Part shown: positions 18,291 to 27,208 of the stretch, piece after piece
Layout of the letters: the number at the start of each line of letters is the position of its first letter
Position numbering within the stretch: the stretch's first letter is position 1
Assembly (NCBI GenBank): GCA_021636625.1
Contig: JAJWLX010000012.1
Location: 1-64,000 of the forward strand
Direction of reading: 5' to 3'
Source of the DNA: Prevotella sp.
Lineage (GTDB): Bacteria > Bacteroidota > Bacteroidia > Bacteroidales > Bacteroidaceae
Length of the DNA stretch: 64,000 nt
Program-made: the position numbers and the translations under genes
Notes under the pieces: model-generated
The model's input: only the letters and a program-made list of their open reading frames with translations
Databases searched by the model: none
Told to the model about the DNA's origin: nothing

Positions 18291-18657
18291 AAATGATATA
18301 TATGATCGTTATTAATCTATGTAATGTTCAGCTGTCCCATAACGCTGAATCTGATGGCAAAATAAAAGAAAAGTTTTGGATTGAACACCCTAAACTAAAT
18401 TGATTTTTATTTTTAACTAAAATCCTCTTCTATTCAAAGTTTTTGCCTTGAAATGTGTTAAATTTTGCACCTCTATCTGACATGACTTTTTCTGATATTA
18501 TGTTCATATTCCTTATATTACACCATTAAGACTTTGTGAAATTGGGGCTCTATCAGGCGATAATTTCCATCAAGAAATACCATCAATTACCTTCTTAGAA
18601 GTGTTGGCAAGATTCATGCATAGTTTCCTTTTCCTTGTCTTTTCATCTTCTTTCAGT
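18291..18657. other. Intergenic gap upstream of the giant ArdC gene
   Basis: 367 bp, AT-rich. It holds a small inverted repeat, TTCAGC/GCTGAA (about 18328-18350), near the ArdC gene start and must contain that gene's promoter. I see no convincing TAnnTTTG box on the minus strand and no coding frame. Confidence 0.4.
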
Positions 18658-20733
18658 CTATTTGATGCCTAAGGAATGCTGCTGTTGAAGTTCCTGATGA
18701 ATACCTCTTTCATATTCTCGTTCTGCGAAGGCATTATTCTCATCGTATTTCTTCAAAACGGCATTGGCCAATGTGGATAAGGGGAGGTTTCCTCTCTCGT
18801 AAGCATCGATTGCATGATCAGAGATTTCTATGACACATGGCTTTCCGTCAATGTCTGCAATCATACTTGTTCCGCTGATGGCCGGATTTGAGATTCTCGG
18901 ATTCAGCTTTTCTTCCTCATATTGCCTGTAAGAAACCCGCTGTGGTGAAGCCGGTTTGGCCAGTCCCAATGCTGCATGACCAGCATTGTTGAGCAAATTG
19001 GCACCTCCAAAACCAAGCAGAAGGAGTTTGAGAAGGGGACTTTTGACAAACATGCCACCAAAGATGGCAGCAAGTGGCAGCAAATTGTCATTCACCTGTA
19101 AGTTAGGATTTTTGCCCGTGAACATGCCTATCATCATGTCTGGCAGCATGGCCAAAACGTAGCCCATGTTCTTGGTGACATCACTGAAACCGGAAAGTCC
19201 CATCTTATCCAAGGCATCAGCCCAACCGGCATTTAAATCTTGAAAAGAGGCCTTATTACTTGTCATCTCATACCTAGAGGAATCTTGTCTTTGAGTTTCT
19301 TCCTCAGGACTATAAGAATGGTAAGCTGATGAAGGGGAAGAATCTGTGGATGATGGATCTGCTTGATTGATAAAGCTATTGAGCTTATCCATATTAGAAT
19401 CCCAGGTATCTTTCTTGGGAGCTTTCGCCTGACCAGACGCCTGTTTCTTTTCACAAGCTACAGCAGCCGTAGCATAATCCATGGCTCTTTGACTAACCTC
19501 TTTAAGGGTCATGCGTTTACCACCAATACTCATCCATGTTTTTTTCTCCCTCGACATCTCCATGGCAATGGCATAAAACCCGGAGGCACATTGTTCACAG
19601 CGTTTCTTCCCCAGTTTAATCATCCATTCCGGCGGATGGTTATTGGCACGAAATGGAACGGTTTGCTTCGAAAAGTTTTCCCTTATCTGAGCCAGCAATT
19701 TACCTGTCTGATTTTTGTTTGCGGCATAGAAGGAGTCCATTTCCTTCTTGCTTCGTGTTGTGAATGAAGGCCTATATGTTTTTATCTTTCGCTCCAACTG
19801 CCCATTCAACTGATAAATCAACTCTGAATTTCCCCTTTTGATGGAATCACTGGCTGTTTGAATCTTCCTGATGGCATCCTCATCTTTAAGTGCGAACTTA
19901 CTGTCTTCCTTGGCATATTTCTCATTTTCCCAGTTTCTGGCATGGTTCAGTGCGAAGCCTGTTCTCAGACCGCCATCAATGGCTACACCACTCCAGGCAG
20001 AATTCAGGAAAGCAGCGGCTTTTGGCGCCACTTTGATTCCAGCCTTAGTTGCACCTTTTACTATGAGGGAACTACCGGAGCCGTAACCTCCTGTCACCGC
20101 AGCATCAATGACCATGGAACCTCCCATGGCTGCACCCTGTTCCCAGATATTGGGATTATACAGGTCATCTGCTTTTTGAGCGATGAGAGAATCATGCTCA
20201 CCTTCTTTGGGACCGATTTTTGGAAGCAGTCCCAATAAACTGTCATCAAATGCCTTTCTTGCAATGTAGGTAGCACTGTTCTTGGGAACTTTCTCTCTGG
20301 CCAGCTGCTCAATGATAAGTCCCTGAAATCGATTTGCCACATAGTTTTCTGCAAAGGCTGCGAGTTTCTCTGAAGATTTACCCCCATTTTGTCTGATGTG
20401 TTCCTTATAGAAGGAATCAAGAAATGTCTGATAATCCTTGGCAAATTTGGTATCTTTTCCCCATCTGTGCTTACATTGCCTGATCATGTCATCTGATGAT
20501 TTCTTGTACCATTTTCCGCACACTTTCAGCTGATTGTCAGCATTTTGAAGCTGTACATCCACTGGCACGAATGGAGACTCATTTTTCTCCAAACGATTGA
20601 TAAATTCCTCGGTTTGCTTTTCTCGGAGATTTTTTACCTCCTTTACCAGCGTTGGTGCCATATATTTGCTGAAATATTGGCGGATACAGTAGTCAACTTG
20701 CGCCAAATTCTGATAATTGTTCTCTTTAGCCAT
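18658..20733 (-). CDS. Large conjugation-cluster protein with Gly/Ala-rich hydrophobic segments
   Basis: 691 aa, not recognised. The N-terminal third is charged and helical (residues 1-190). Two Gly/Ala-rich hydrophobic stretches follow at about 200-245. The middle is basic with a Cys-x-x-Cys (near 375-380) and a Ser/Pro/Gln-rich linker (about 450-485). A second hydrophobic block (about 530-590) may cross a membrane. It starts just after the split M23-like gene and belongs to the same minus-strand series. The layout is compatible with a large membrane-associated transfer protein or an effector-like protein. Nothing in the sequence decides between these. Confidence 0.55.
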   Translation of the reverse strand: MAKENNYQNLAQVDYCIRQYFSKYMAPTLVKEVKNLREKQTEEFINRLEKNESPFVPVDVQLQNADNQLKVCGKWYKKSSDDMIRQCKHRWGKDTKFAKDYQTFLDSFYKEHIRQNGGKSSEKLAAFAENYVANRFQGLIIEQLAREKVPKNSATYIARKAFDDSLLGLLPKIGPKEGEHDSLIAQKADDLYNPNIWEQGAAMGGSMVIDAAVTGGYGSGSSLIVKGATKAGIKVAPKAAAFLNSAWSGVAIDGGLRTGFALNHARNWENEKYAKEDSKFALKDEDAIRKIQTASDSIKRGNSELIYQLNGQLERKIKTYRPSFTTRSKKEMDSFYAANKNQTGKLLAQIRENFSKQTVPFRANNHPPEWMIKLGKKRCEQCASGFYAIAMEMSREKKTWMSIGGKRMTLKEVSQRAMDYATAAVACEKKQASGQAKAPKKDTWDSNMDKLNSFINQADPSSTDSSPSSAYHSYSPEEETQRQDSSRYEMTSNKASFQDLNAGWADALDKMGLSGFSDVTKNMGYVLAMLPDMMIGMFTGKNPNLQVNDNLLPLAAIFGGMFVKSPLLKLLLLGFGGANLLNNAGHAALGLAKPASPQRVSYRQYEEEKLNPRISNPAISGTSMIADIDGKPCVIEISDHAIDAYERGNLPLSTLANAVLKKYDENNAFAEREYERGIHQELQQQHSLGIK

Positions 20734-20746
20734 TATAAAAATGATA

Positions 20747-21097
20747 TTAAAAGCCCAGTAGCTGCTGTCGTGCCTGCTCTATGGCCTTATGATAAACTGT
20801 CATTTGCTTGGGATAGAACCTTGTTAGCCAATCATCATGAGAGATCTCATCATTGATGAACTTGATGGCTTGCTGACGAGTTACCTCAATGGCGTTTTCT
20901 CCCCTGTCTCTTCCATTGAACCAAGCCTTGGTCCAGGATCTTCTTCCTGAGGCATCGAAATAAACATAGGCTTCATGTTTGACATCATAACTCTCAACGT
21001 GTATGCTCAAATCTGACAGAGGGTCCACCACTAGGCCGTCTTGGGCAACCTGATGAGAAAGTTTTTTTTTTGAGTCTCGTTCCAGGAAGCAGGACAC
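20747..21097 (-). pseudogene. 3' part of the M23-like gene, in a shifted frame
   Basis: This 116-aa frame overlaps the end of the M23-like gene (21031-21879) at a run of ten T (ten A on the coding strand, 21062-21071). Adding one A, or removing two, joins the two frames into one protein of about 384 aa. The joined sequence runs through Gln-Lys-Lys-Lys-Leu-Ser-His and gives a plausible C-terminal domain (Val-Tyr-Phe-Asp-Ala-Ser-Gly; Trp-Phe-Asn-Gly-Arg). I therefore read this as the second half of one gene. It is either truly frameshifted, shifted by an assembly error in the homopolymer, or expressed by slippage. Confidence 0.65.
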
Positions 21098-21879
21098 GCA
21101 TCATGGCGAAGCCAGGCATAGCTCAGGAAATCTTCAATGAGAAGATTCTGGATTTTCTCAGCCACTGGCAGGCTTCTACCGGTGAGACCTAGAGGATTAG
21201 CCATATCAGGAAGCTTTTCGAAGAAATAATTGCGTTCTGCAGCCTCGGATATGACATGTTTGAGGGTGGTCTGCATTCTGTCTGAGGGAGTATAGCTGCC
21301 CAATCTCAGTTCATTCATGTAGGCTGGGAGCCAACGCATCATCATCATCAGAATTTCATCCTGCTCCTTATCATAGTGAGTCTTGGGCTTTCTGCTACCC
21401 AATTGCTCTGTAGTGGGCGCATTGTTGATACCCATTGCTGCCAGCTGCTGGATATTAGCCCAAATCATGGCCAGGAATTCCATGGGATCGATGGTGACAC
21501 CATCAAATCTTACTTCCAAATGAAGAAATTGACCACTCTTGCCGATTTCCTGTCCGGCCCTGATACTGGTTCCGTAAGGACAATACGCCTCGGTGATATG
21601 GCCGTACTTCACCTCGTATTTGCCATATTTGGCTATGATGTAATCTTCATGAATACTGTCATGACCTGCACCGATGACTGTACCGGTGGCAATTGAGTAT
21701 AGAGGTTTTCCACTGGTTAGAAGATCCACACCATGGTGCTCAAATTTCTGCCCACCAGTTGGATGTTGCTGCAACCCAAATCCCAACGTGGTCTGCAGTT
21801 CCTCATCATCCCTGAGGGGAAATGGCATCATGAAGCCACTTCCCGACTCAAGGAGCATATCTTTATAGTTCTTTTTCAT
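21031..21879 (-). CDS. M23-like peptidase domain protein, frame-interrupted
   Basis: 282 aa to its own stop. The M23 fold covers residues about 25-135, with the zinc ligands His49 and Asp52 and a His94 region. The last motif reads Phe-Leu-His (118-120) where active enzymes have His-x-His. The first His of that pair, usually the general base, is missing, so catalysis may be lost. No signal peptide. The C-terminal part (145-265) is helical, and the frame ends early after the A10 run. See 20747-21097 for the continuation. Confidence 0.7.
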   Translation of the reverse strand: MKKNYKDMLLESGSGFMMPFPLRDDEELQTTLGFGLQQHPTGGQKFEHHGVDLLTSGKPLYSIATGTVIGAGHDSIHEDYIIAKYGKYEVKYGHITEAYCPYGTSIRAGQEIGKSGQFLHLEVRFDGVTIDPMEFLAMIWANIQQLAAMGINNAPTTEQLGSRKPKTHYDKEQDEILMMMMRWLPAYMNELRLGSYTPSDRMQTTLKHVISEAAERNYFFEKLPDMANPLGLTGRSLPVAEKIQNLLIEDFLSYAWLRHDACPASWNETQKKNFLIRLPKTA

Positions 21880-21905
21880 TCAATTTTACAATTATTGTTT
21901 GTGGA

Positions 21906-23477
21906 TTATAATTTCATACTTCTTGGACGGCTTACCACTTCTCCGTCCTCTGCAGCAATTGGATATTCCAAACTCTTATAACTATTCTCTGGCTCCATGG
22001 AAGCATTTGGCTGCTTAACTTGCGGCACATATTGCTGAGAAGGATTTTGCTGTTGTTGTTGAACCTGCTGATTTGGGAGCTGACGATTGTTGATATTCTT
22101 CAAGGTCATACCTCCCAGAAGCAGACTGGCTGCTCTTCCAAGCCACCCAAAACGTCCGAACATCATATAGGCTGACAATGCCAAAGAAAGAATATTCATC
22201 TTTGTTACAGCACCGCCTGAAACCTGATTCACAAGATGGTTCATACCTCCCATCACATTGTTCAACATGCCATCCTGGTTTCCCATGTCGGGATTGCTGG
22301 CCTGGTAAAGATTAGGAGTTTGCTCTGTCGTGGGATCATAGTAGCCTCCACTTCCATTGCTGACCATACCATTACCCACGTAATTCTTACCCATTTGGTA
22401 AAGGTCAGTACCTTCACCCACCACGTTGCCTAGAGTATTCTTACTGAATTGGTAAAGGTCAACTCCTTCATTTACTACTGAATCAGCTGCATTTGTAACC
22501 GAATCATAAATATCCGGCGCTTTTTCACCAGCGACTGCTTGTCCAACCATACCACCAAGGCCGTTTTCAGTAGCATTCTTACCTCCAATGAAGTAGAGTA
22601 GAGGGTTGATGACACCTTCTCCGGAAACTAAACTGTATCCACCCAGACCAAGAGCTGCATGCCAACCAAGAACTTTTGGATTCTTAGCGTAGAACTTCGC
22701 TGCTTTTTTGAAGGAATTTTCCCCATTTGCTGCTTCTTTTGTTGCTTTTCCTGCTTGCTCTGCAGATTCTTTTGCCCTTTCGTTCACCTTTTCTGCAGCT
22801 TGTTCTGTACTATGAGCTGTTTCTTTCGGTGTTTCCTTGCCTGTTTTAGTTTCACCTTTTACGGTTTCAACTGTTTTCTTTTCTTTCTTGATAACCTGCT
22901 CTACAGTTTCCTTGCTAGTTTTAATAGATTCCTTTTCCTTGGAAATCACATTAAACCTTGGCTTAAAGGACGGAGTTGGCAGAGATTTTTCCCATGCCAG
23001 GTAGCCGCTATCCTTGAAAACCGGAGGTCTTACTGGCCTTGTCGGTATAACAGGACTTACTGGGACAACTGGCTTTCCAGGGATAGCCGGGTTTACTGAA
23101 GGCGAGGTTGTTTGTCTGGAGAAGTGACGGGAAAACCAATTCTTGACTCGTTCTGTAAAAGAAGGCCCAGACGTGGAATTTGCCACTGCAGGCTTAGCCT
23201 CTTTTGGTGAATGCTTCCACAGACCTCCCCAAAAATCCTTCATCTGAGTTTTCCATCCTGTCTTGCTCTGATTAAAGGCAGGGGTAAAACTAGGTGGTGA
23301 AAGGGATTTCTCCCAAGCACGATAGCTGGTTGGCTTTGTCGTAGCAGGAATGGAAACCTTGGCATCCTTAACTATGCCTTCTACATGTTTTGCTCCTTCT
23401 ACAGCTTGTTTTCCTCCACGAAAGAGATTCTTTCCTTTTTCCAGGGCTGTTACGCCCAATTCTTTCCAAAATCCCAT
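21906..23477 (-). CDS. Repeat-containing membrane-associated protein of the conjugation cluster
   Basis: 523 aa, not recognised. It begins with a basic amphipathic helix, followed by two copies of a Tyr-x-Ala-Trp-Glu-Lys-Ser-Leu-x-x-Pro-Ser-Phe motif (about 52-65 and 157-170) around a Pro-rich linker. Next comes a Lys/Glu/Thr-rich helical stretch (about 185-260) and two copies of an Asp-Leu-Tyr-Gln-[Phe/Met] repeat (about 345-375). A hydrophobic segment lies near 435-460, and the tail is rich in Gln and Pro. This looks like a scaffold spanning membrane and cytoplasm. It lies between the lipoprotein gene and the M23-like gene on the same strand. Confidence 0.55.
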   Translation of the reverse strand: MGFWKELGVTALEKGKNLFRGGKQAVEGAKHVEGIVKDAKVSIPATTKPTSYRAWEKSLSPPSFTPAFNQSKTGWKTQMKDFWGGLWKHSPKEAKPAVANSTSGPSFTERVKNWFSRHFSRQTTSPSVNPAIPGKPVVPVSPVIPTRPVRPPVFKDSGYLAWEKSLPTPSFKPRFNVISKEKESIKTSKETVEQVIKKEKKTVETVKGETKTGKETPKETAHSTEQAAEKVNERAKESAEQAGKATKEAANGENSFKKAAKFYAKNPKVLGWHAALGLGGYSLVSGEGVINPLLYFIGGKNATENGLGGMVGQAVAGEKAPDIYDSVTNAADSVVNEGVDLYQFSKNTLGNVVGEGTDLYQMGKNYVGNGMVSNGSGGYYDPTTEQTPNLYQASNPDMGNQDGMLNNVMGGMNHLVNQVSGGAVTKMNILSLALSAYMMFGRFGWLGRAASLLLGGMTLKNINNRQLPNQQVQQQQQNPSQQYVPQVKQPNASMEPENSYKSLEYPIAAEDGEVVSRPRSMKL

Positions 23478-23496
23478 ATCATATTGCTTTTATCTG

Positions 23497-24168
23497 TTAA
23501 TCTGGATAATTTAAATTCACGATGGCTCTCACCTTATGGCGCATGGTCTTGGGCGTTTCTATGATACCTCCATTCACGGAAGAGCAAAGCCAAGCCTGAT
23601 AGCCGGGGTTTTCCTTCACCTCTGTGGATGTCCAGTACCAGGTATCCTCAGATAAGTCGATAGGTTGCCCTCCCAGCCGCATGATCAAAGGATTGATAGA
23701 AGGGGCATTTCTTATCAGGACTCTCTGTTCTGCTACGCTAGGAATGAAATCACTTTGCCCTTTAGAATGAAAATGGAACATTTCCTGAGCAATAGGTGAG
23801 CCTTTTCCTGTATCTTGGTCGGTACTATTGAACATGGCGATGGTATTGGTGAATCCATCGTAAGACTCAATATCCATGCTCGTTCCTTGGCTCACTCCCA
23901 AAGAATCAGAGAAGGATTCCTGGAATTCATTCAGCATCACTGCCATGGCAGGATGTTCTTCTGTAGCCTCTGTAAACACTACACCCACTGCCTTTTTGGA
24001 AGTTTGGGAGAAGTAGGTGGTCGTATCCATACAACTGTGATCGTCACAAAGGACATACCCAACATGAATACCATAGTCCATTGGTTCATGCTCGTCACAT
24101 GAAACCAACAGACCTTGGAATAAGATAGCCAACAGTCCACAAAAAATAGAAATATATGTTTTCTTCAT
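23497..24168 (-). CDS. Lipoprotein with Lcl/DUF1566-like C-terminal domain
   Basis: The ATG at 24168 gives a lipoprotein signal (hydrophobic core ending Leu-Leu-Val-Ser-Cys) and a product of about 223 aa. The longer open frame up to 24312 lacks one. After the Cys comes an acidic spacer with Cys residues that may form a disulfide. The C terminus contains Thr-Trp-Tyr-Trp-Thr-Ser-Thr-Glu, a hallmark of C-type-lectin-like DUF1566/Lcl domains used for surface binding. It follows TraO in the transfer operon, where other elements encode TraP/TraQ. A role in mating-pair contact is inference. Confidence 0.65.
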   Translation of the reverse strand: MKKTYISIFCGLLAILFQGLLVSCDEHEPMDYGIHVGYVLCDDHSCMDTTTYFSQTSKKAVGVVFTEATEEHPAMAVMLNEFQESFSDSLGVSQGTSMDIESYDGFTNTIAMFNSTDQDTGKGSPIAQEMFHFHSKGQSDFIPSVAEQRVLIRNAPSINPLIMRLGGQPIDLSEDTWYWTSTEVKENPGYQAWLCSSVNGGIIETPKTMRHKVRAIVNLNYPD

Positions 24169-24187
24169 TGTCTTGCTGCTTAAAATG

Positions 24188-24712
24188 TTACAATGGAATT
24201 TTTGCACCCAGATTAATTCCGGTTTTGAACCGGTCCTTACCCCTGATGGATATATCTTCCTTGATGGCAAAGAACACACTCCATCCGTCATAGAGATTAT
24301 AGGTATGTTCATAGCCTACATGGACAGCTCCTATGGCCTTATGGAAATCGCTACCTGCACTGGCGCCAATTCTGAGACTGCCGTGGTGATTTCTTCCTCT
24401 TCCAACGCAGGGCTTATAGACGGCTCCTACACCCCAGGTATTATGGTTATGCCAGAACGACTTTCTGGTAATATGCTTTGCCTCAGGATCCTCATCATAC
24501 TGGATAGAGTAGGTGGCAAAGTATTCCCAAGCGTTATGATACAGCATTTCCTTCTCATAGGAGATGGTTGACTCCAGTGTTCTTGGGTAGGCACCGCCCA
24601 CGGCTATCATGAGATGGCTACCCTGGTTCTGTGCTACCATGGATGATGGGATACCCCATGCCAATGCCAGTATTCCGATGCTCTTCTTTAATATTGTCAT
24701 ATTGTACTTCAT
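24188..24712 (-). CDS. traO: TraO-family outer-membrane beta-barrel conjugation protein
   Basis: 174 aa. Signal peptide at the N terminus (cleavage after Met-Val-Ala-Gln). The mature part is a run of beta-strands with Gly-aromatic ends (Trp-Gly-Val-Gly-Ala-Val-Tyr; Gly-Tyr-Glu-His-Thr-Tyr-Asn-Leu), typical of TraO in CTnDOT-type systems. The position directly after TraN agrees. It probably forms part of the outer-membrane end of the mating channel. Confidence 0.8.
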   Translation of the reverse strand: MKYNMTILKKSIGILALAWGIPSSMVAQNQGSHLMIAVGGAYPRTLESTISYEKEMLYHNAWEYFATYSIQYDEDPEAKHITRKSFWHNHNTWGVGAVYKPCVGRGRNHHGSLRIGASAGSDFHKAIGAVHVGYEHTYNLYDGWSVFFAIKEDISIRGKDRFKTGINLGAKIPL

Positions 24713-24722
24713 CTTTTATCAC

Positions 24723-25571
24723 TTATTGTTCACGCAGAAGAAGAGAATCAAAAGAATCTGCAGAGAGAACGTCTTCATAATCTAACTGCATGGAGATGGT
24801 TCTGCCACTGATCTGCTTCTCACTGAGTTCTATGGAGAGGACCTTATCATTTGGGAAAGTCATCTTTTTCAAGACTGCGACATTTCTGTAACCTTTCTTA
24901 AATGACAAGCTTCTATCCAAAAGAAGCGCTGGCTTCAACTCCACAGTTTGCTGATTGGTGGCTTTCTGAAGTTTCTTATCCTGCAGTTTAAAGCGGAGTT
25001 CATCTATGTCAAACTGCAAGTTGGTATAGTTGTCCACCGAGAAATCAATGAAAACATATTCACCCACCACGTAGATATTATTGAGACGCATCTTCATCTT
25101 ATGATGATTCGTGATAATGCCTCTATACTTGGCAGGAGAGTTCCAAACCTTCATGGCATAGGCAACCATATCGGTGGTGGACATGCTTACTTCCGGATTA
25201 TGGAAGGCATTTCTTTCTACCAGTTCCACCTCCTTGTCTGTTACTGCCTCTTCCAGTTTACTGGTATAGACCAGGGCGTACTGGACTCTGTAGCGTTCAG
25301 TGATGATGGTGACAATACCCATCACCTCGCCATCTTGATGATGAGAGGAGATAGGTTTGAGACGAATGACGTTATCCAGCGGCTTGTCACCCACGATGGA
25401 ATCCGTAGAAATATCCACCATACGGATAGGTTCCGATGCAGTGATAATGGAGGATACATTCTCATTCACCGTGAGACGTTCCATATCATAAAACGTTTTC
25501 TGAGCGTTGGCTCCTATACTGGCAAGGCACATCATCATGAGTGCCACCACCTTCTTTTTAAGTCTTTTCAT
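24723..25571 (-). CDS. traN: TraN, VirB9-like conjugation protein (DUF4138)
   Basis: 282 aa with a signal peptide (VALMMMCLASIGANAQ). The mature protein shows the TraN/DUF4138 pattern: Glu-Asn-Val-Ser-Ser-Ile-Ile-Thr-Ala-Ser near the start, then Arg-Leu-Lys-Pro-Ile, and Val-Val-Gly-Glu-Tyr-Val-Phe-Ile-Asp-Phe-Ser-Val-Asp-Asn in the second half. It corresponds to VirB9, the outer-membrane-core protein that docks on TraM (VirB10). Gene order TraM-TraN-TraO is kept. Confidence 0.85.
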   Translation of the reverse strand: MKRLKKKVVALMMMCLASIGANAQKTFYDMERLTVNENVSSIITASEPIRMVDISTDSIVGDKPLDNVIRLKPISSHHQDGEVMGIVTIITERYRVQYALVYTSKLEEAVTDKEVELVERNAFHNPEVSMSTTDMVAYAMKVWNSPAKYRGIITNHHKMKMRLNNIYVVGEYVFIDFSVDNYTNLQFDIDELRFKLQDKKLQKATNQQTVELKPALLLDRSLSFKKGYRNVAVLKKMTFPNDKVLSIELSEKQISGRTISMQLDYEDVLSADSFDSLLLREQ

Positions 25572-25600
25572 ATCAATTATTTTACTGATTTCTAAATGAT

Positions 25601-26857
25601 TTATGATTTTGTCTTACCATGAGCAGAAGATGAGTCGATGAGATAAACCTTCGTTCCGTATTTCAGCTTGACCTTATTTTTCTTGACATTCTTACCCAAA
25701 GCACTCATTGCCTTTTGGGTGGCATTACTCATGGCTTGTGAAGCCCAGCTTTTAATGCCAGTACCTCCAGTGGAGTTCTCCGTGAGATTGTTTCCTCCTT
25801 GTGTGGCTGAGGAAGCGATGTCCTGTGTGGTTTCTCTGAAACTGCTCATAGGAACATAAAGGCCTTCCAAGCCATCCGTATCATAGAGCGAGAGATTGAC
25901 CTTGAAGATTTCCTCATCAAAGAAGATACTTTCCACCTTACCCTTCACTCTCTGTTTTCCAAAGCCGCTCATCGACGCATAGAGATAGGTACCTTTACCT
26001 ACTGTTATGCCATTGATTTCAATGTCATCCAAGAGGCGAAGACGAACCCTGCTGCCATCCACGGCCTTGACTTCCTCATCAATGATAGCGGAAATAAGAT
26101 GACTCTTGTTCTTTTCCAATCCCAACGTGTTGAAATAGGAAGAAACCTCTTTTGTCTTTATGGTGACTTTCCCAGGAGTTTCACTGTCGGGTGATGTTGG
26201 AGACTGGCCACTTTTGAGGCTTCCGCCTTCCGTCGTTTCCCGTCTATCACTCACTCGATTCGTATCTGATAAGCGATAGCGGACAGGCTTATCCTGCTCA
26301 TCCTCCATTTCGTCTGGTGAGGCGAGTCCTGCAAGGTTACGATTCATCTCCTCCCAGGTTTGGTTTCTGCGTTTTCTTTGAAGGCGCGCTATCTCGGAAT
26401 CACTCACTGGTGCCACAAAGGCATTGGAAGCGGAAGTTTGTCGCTGGGAGTTCTCTCTTACACGGCTTTGCATAGCGCGCAACTTCTTGAGTTCCTCCTG
26501 TTCAGCCTCCTGCTGTCTGATAAGTGCTGCCTCTTTCTTATTGTATTGAGACTCATATTCTTCCTTTTTATTCACTGAGTCACGGTCACTTTCCACACTG
26601 GCCAATCCGGAAAGGTCTGTAATCTTACCATACTTTCTTTCCGTATTATCCATCTTGCTTCCCAAGAGGCTATCCGTCTTGGCATCCGGCAAGGCACTGG
26701 ACAGATAATCTGTGGTTTTGAGATTACCGTTTCCTGCTTCACCCAGCTCGATATTAGATGTATCAATGACGATGTAACCAAGAAACAAGGATATCAGATA
26801 GAATACCGGAGGCATGTAATACTTGGGCTTCTTGAAATTAATCTTATTTGTCTTCAT
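25601..26857 (-). CDS. traM: TraM, VirB10-like channel protein
   Basis: 418 aa. One membrane segment at residues about 15-35 (Pro-Val-Phe-Tyr-Leu-Ile-Ser-Leu-Phe-Leu-Gly-Tyr) anchors it in the inner membrane. A long charged Glu/Gln/Arg linker (about 85-235) spans the periplasm. The C-terminal domain (about 245-400) has the TraM pattern of barrel-forming proteins (Ile-Asp-Glu-Glu-Val; Ile-Asn-Gly-Ile-Thr-Val-Gly-Lys-Gly-Thr; Gly-Leu-Glu-Gly-Leu-Tyr-Val-Pro). It links the inner-membrane ATPases to the outer pore. It sits 1 bp after TraL. Confidence 0.85.
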   Translation of the reverse strand: MKTNKINFKKPKYYMPPVFYLISLFLGYIVIDTSNIELGEAGNGNLKTTDYLSSALPDAKTDSLLGSKMDNTERKYGKITDLSGLASVESDRDSVNKKEEYESQYNKKEAALIRQQEAEQEELKKLRAMQSRVRENSQRQTSASNAFVAPVSDSEIARLQRKRRNQTWEEMNRNLAGLASPDEMEDEQDKPVRYRLSDTNRVSDRRETTEGGSLKSGQSPTSPDSETPGKVTIKTKEVSSYFNTLGLEKNKSHLISAIIDEEVKAVDGSRVRLRLLDDIEINGITVGKGTYLYASMSGFGKQRVKGKVESIFFDEEIFKVNLSLYDTDGLEGLYVPMSSFRETTQDIASSATQGGNNLTENSTGGTGIKSWASQAMSNATQKAMSALGKNVKKNKVKLKYGTKVYLIDSSSAHGKTKS

Positions 26858-26858
26858 C

Positions 26859-27188
26859 TTATGGTCGTTCTTTAATTTGTTGACGTTTCAGAAGGACAGA
26901 ATCCACCATCTCCGCTGCGGTAGTTCTGGTTGAACCGTATTTCTTATATGATCTTATCATATTCACCACATTGATGCCAAGGCAACCTATCACAATGGTA
27001 AAGACCAGGCCGATGAAGGCAATTCTATGATTGTTGGCAAAAGCCTGAATCCTGGCCACCAGGAAATTGATGCCCGACTTCTCTGCAAACTTCATTCCTG
27101 CCTCTTTTTCTCTGAGGTAACGTTCCTTATACTTAGGATCATCCTTGCTTGGCATTTCCTCACCCATGATCATTTTCTTCAAACTCAT
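26859..27188 (-). CDS. traL: TraL-like small membrane protein
   Basis: 109 aa with a charged N-terminal third and one membrane segment at about residues 55-76 (Ile-Ala-Phe-Ile-Gly-Leu-Val-Phe-Thr-Ile-Val-Ile-Gly-Cys-Leu-Gly), then a basic tail. Size, single membrane span and position between TraK and TraM match TraL (DUF3989-type). The sequence itself carries no strong motif, so the name rests mainly on context. Confidence 0.65.
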   Translation of the reverse strand: MSLKKMIMGEEMPSKDDPKYKERYLREKEAGMKFAEKSGINFLVARIQAFANNHRIAFIGLVFTIVIGCLGINVVNMIRSYKKYGSTRTTAAEMVDSVLLKRQQIKERP

Positions 27189-27208
27189 ATATATAATAAT
27201 GTATAGTG

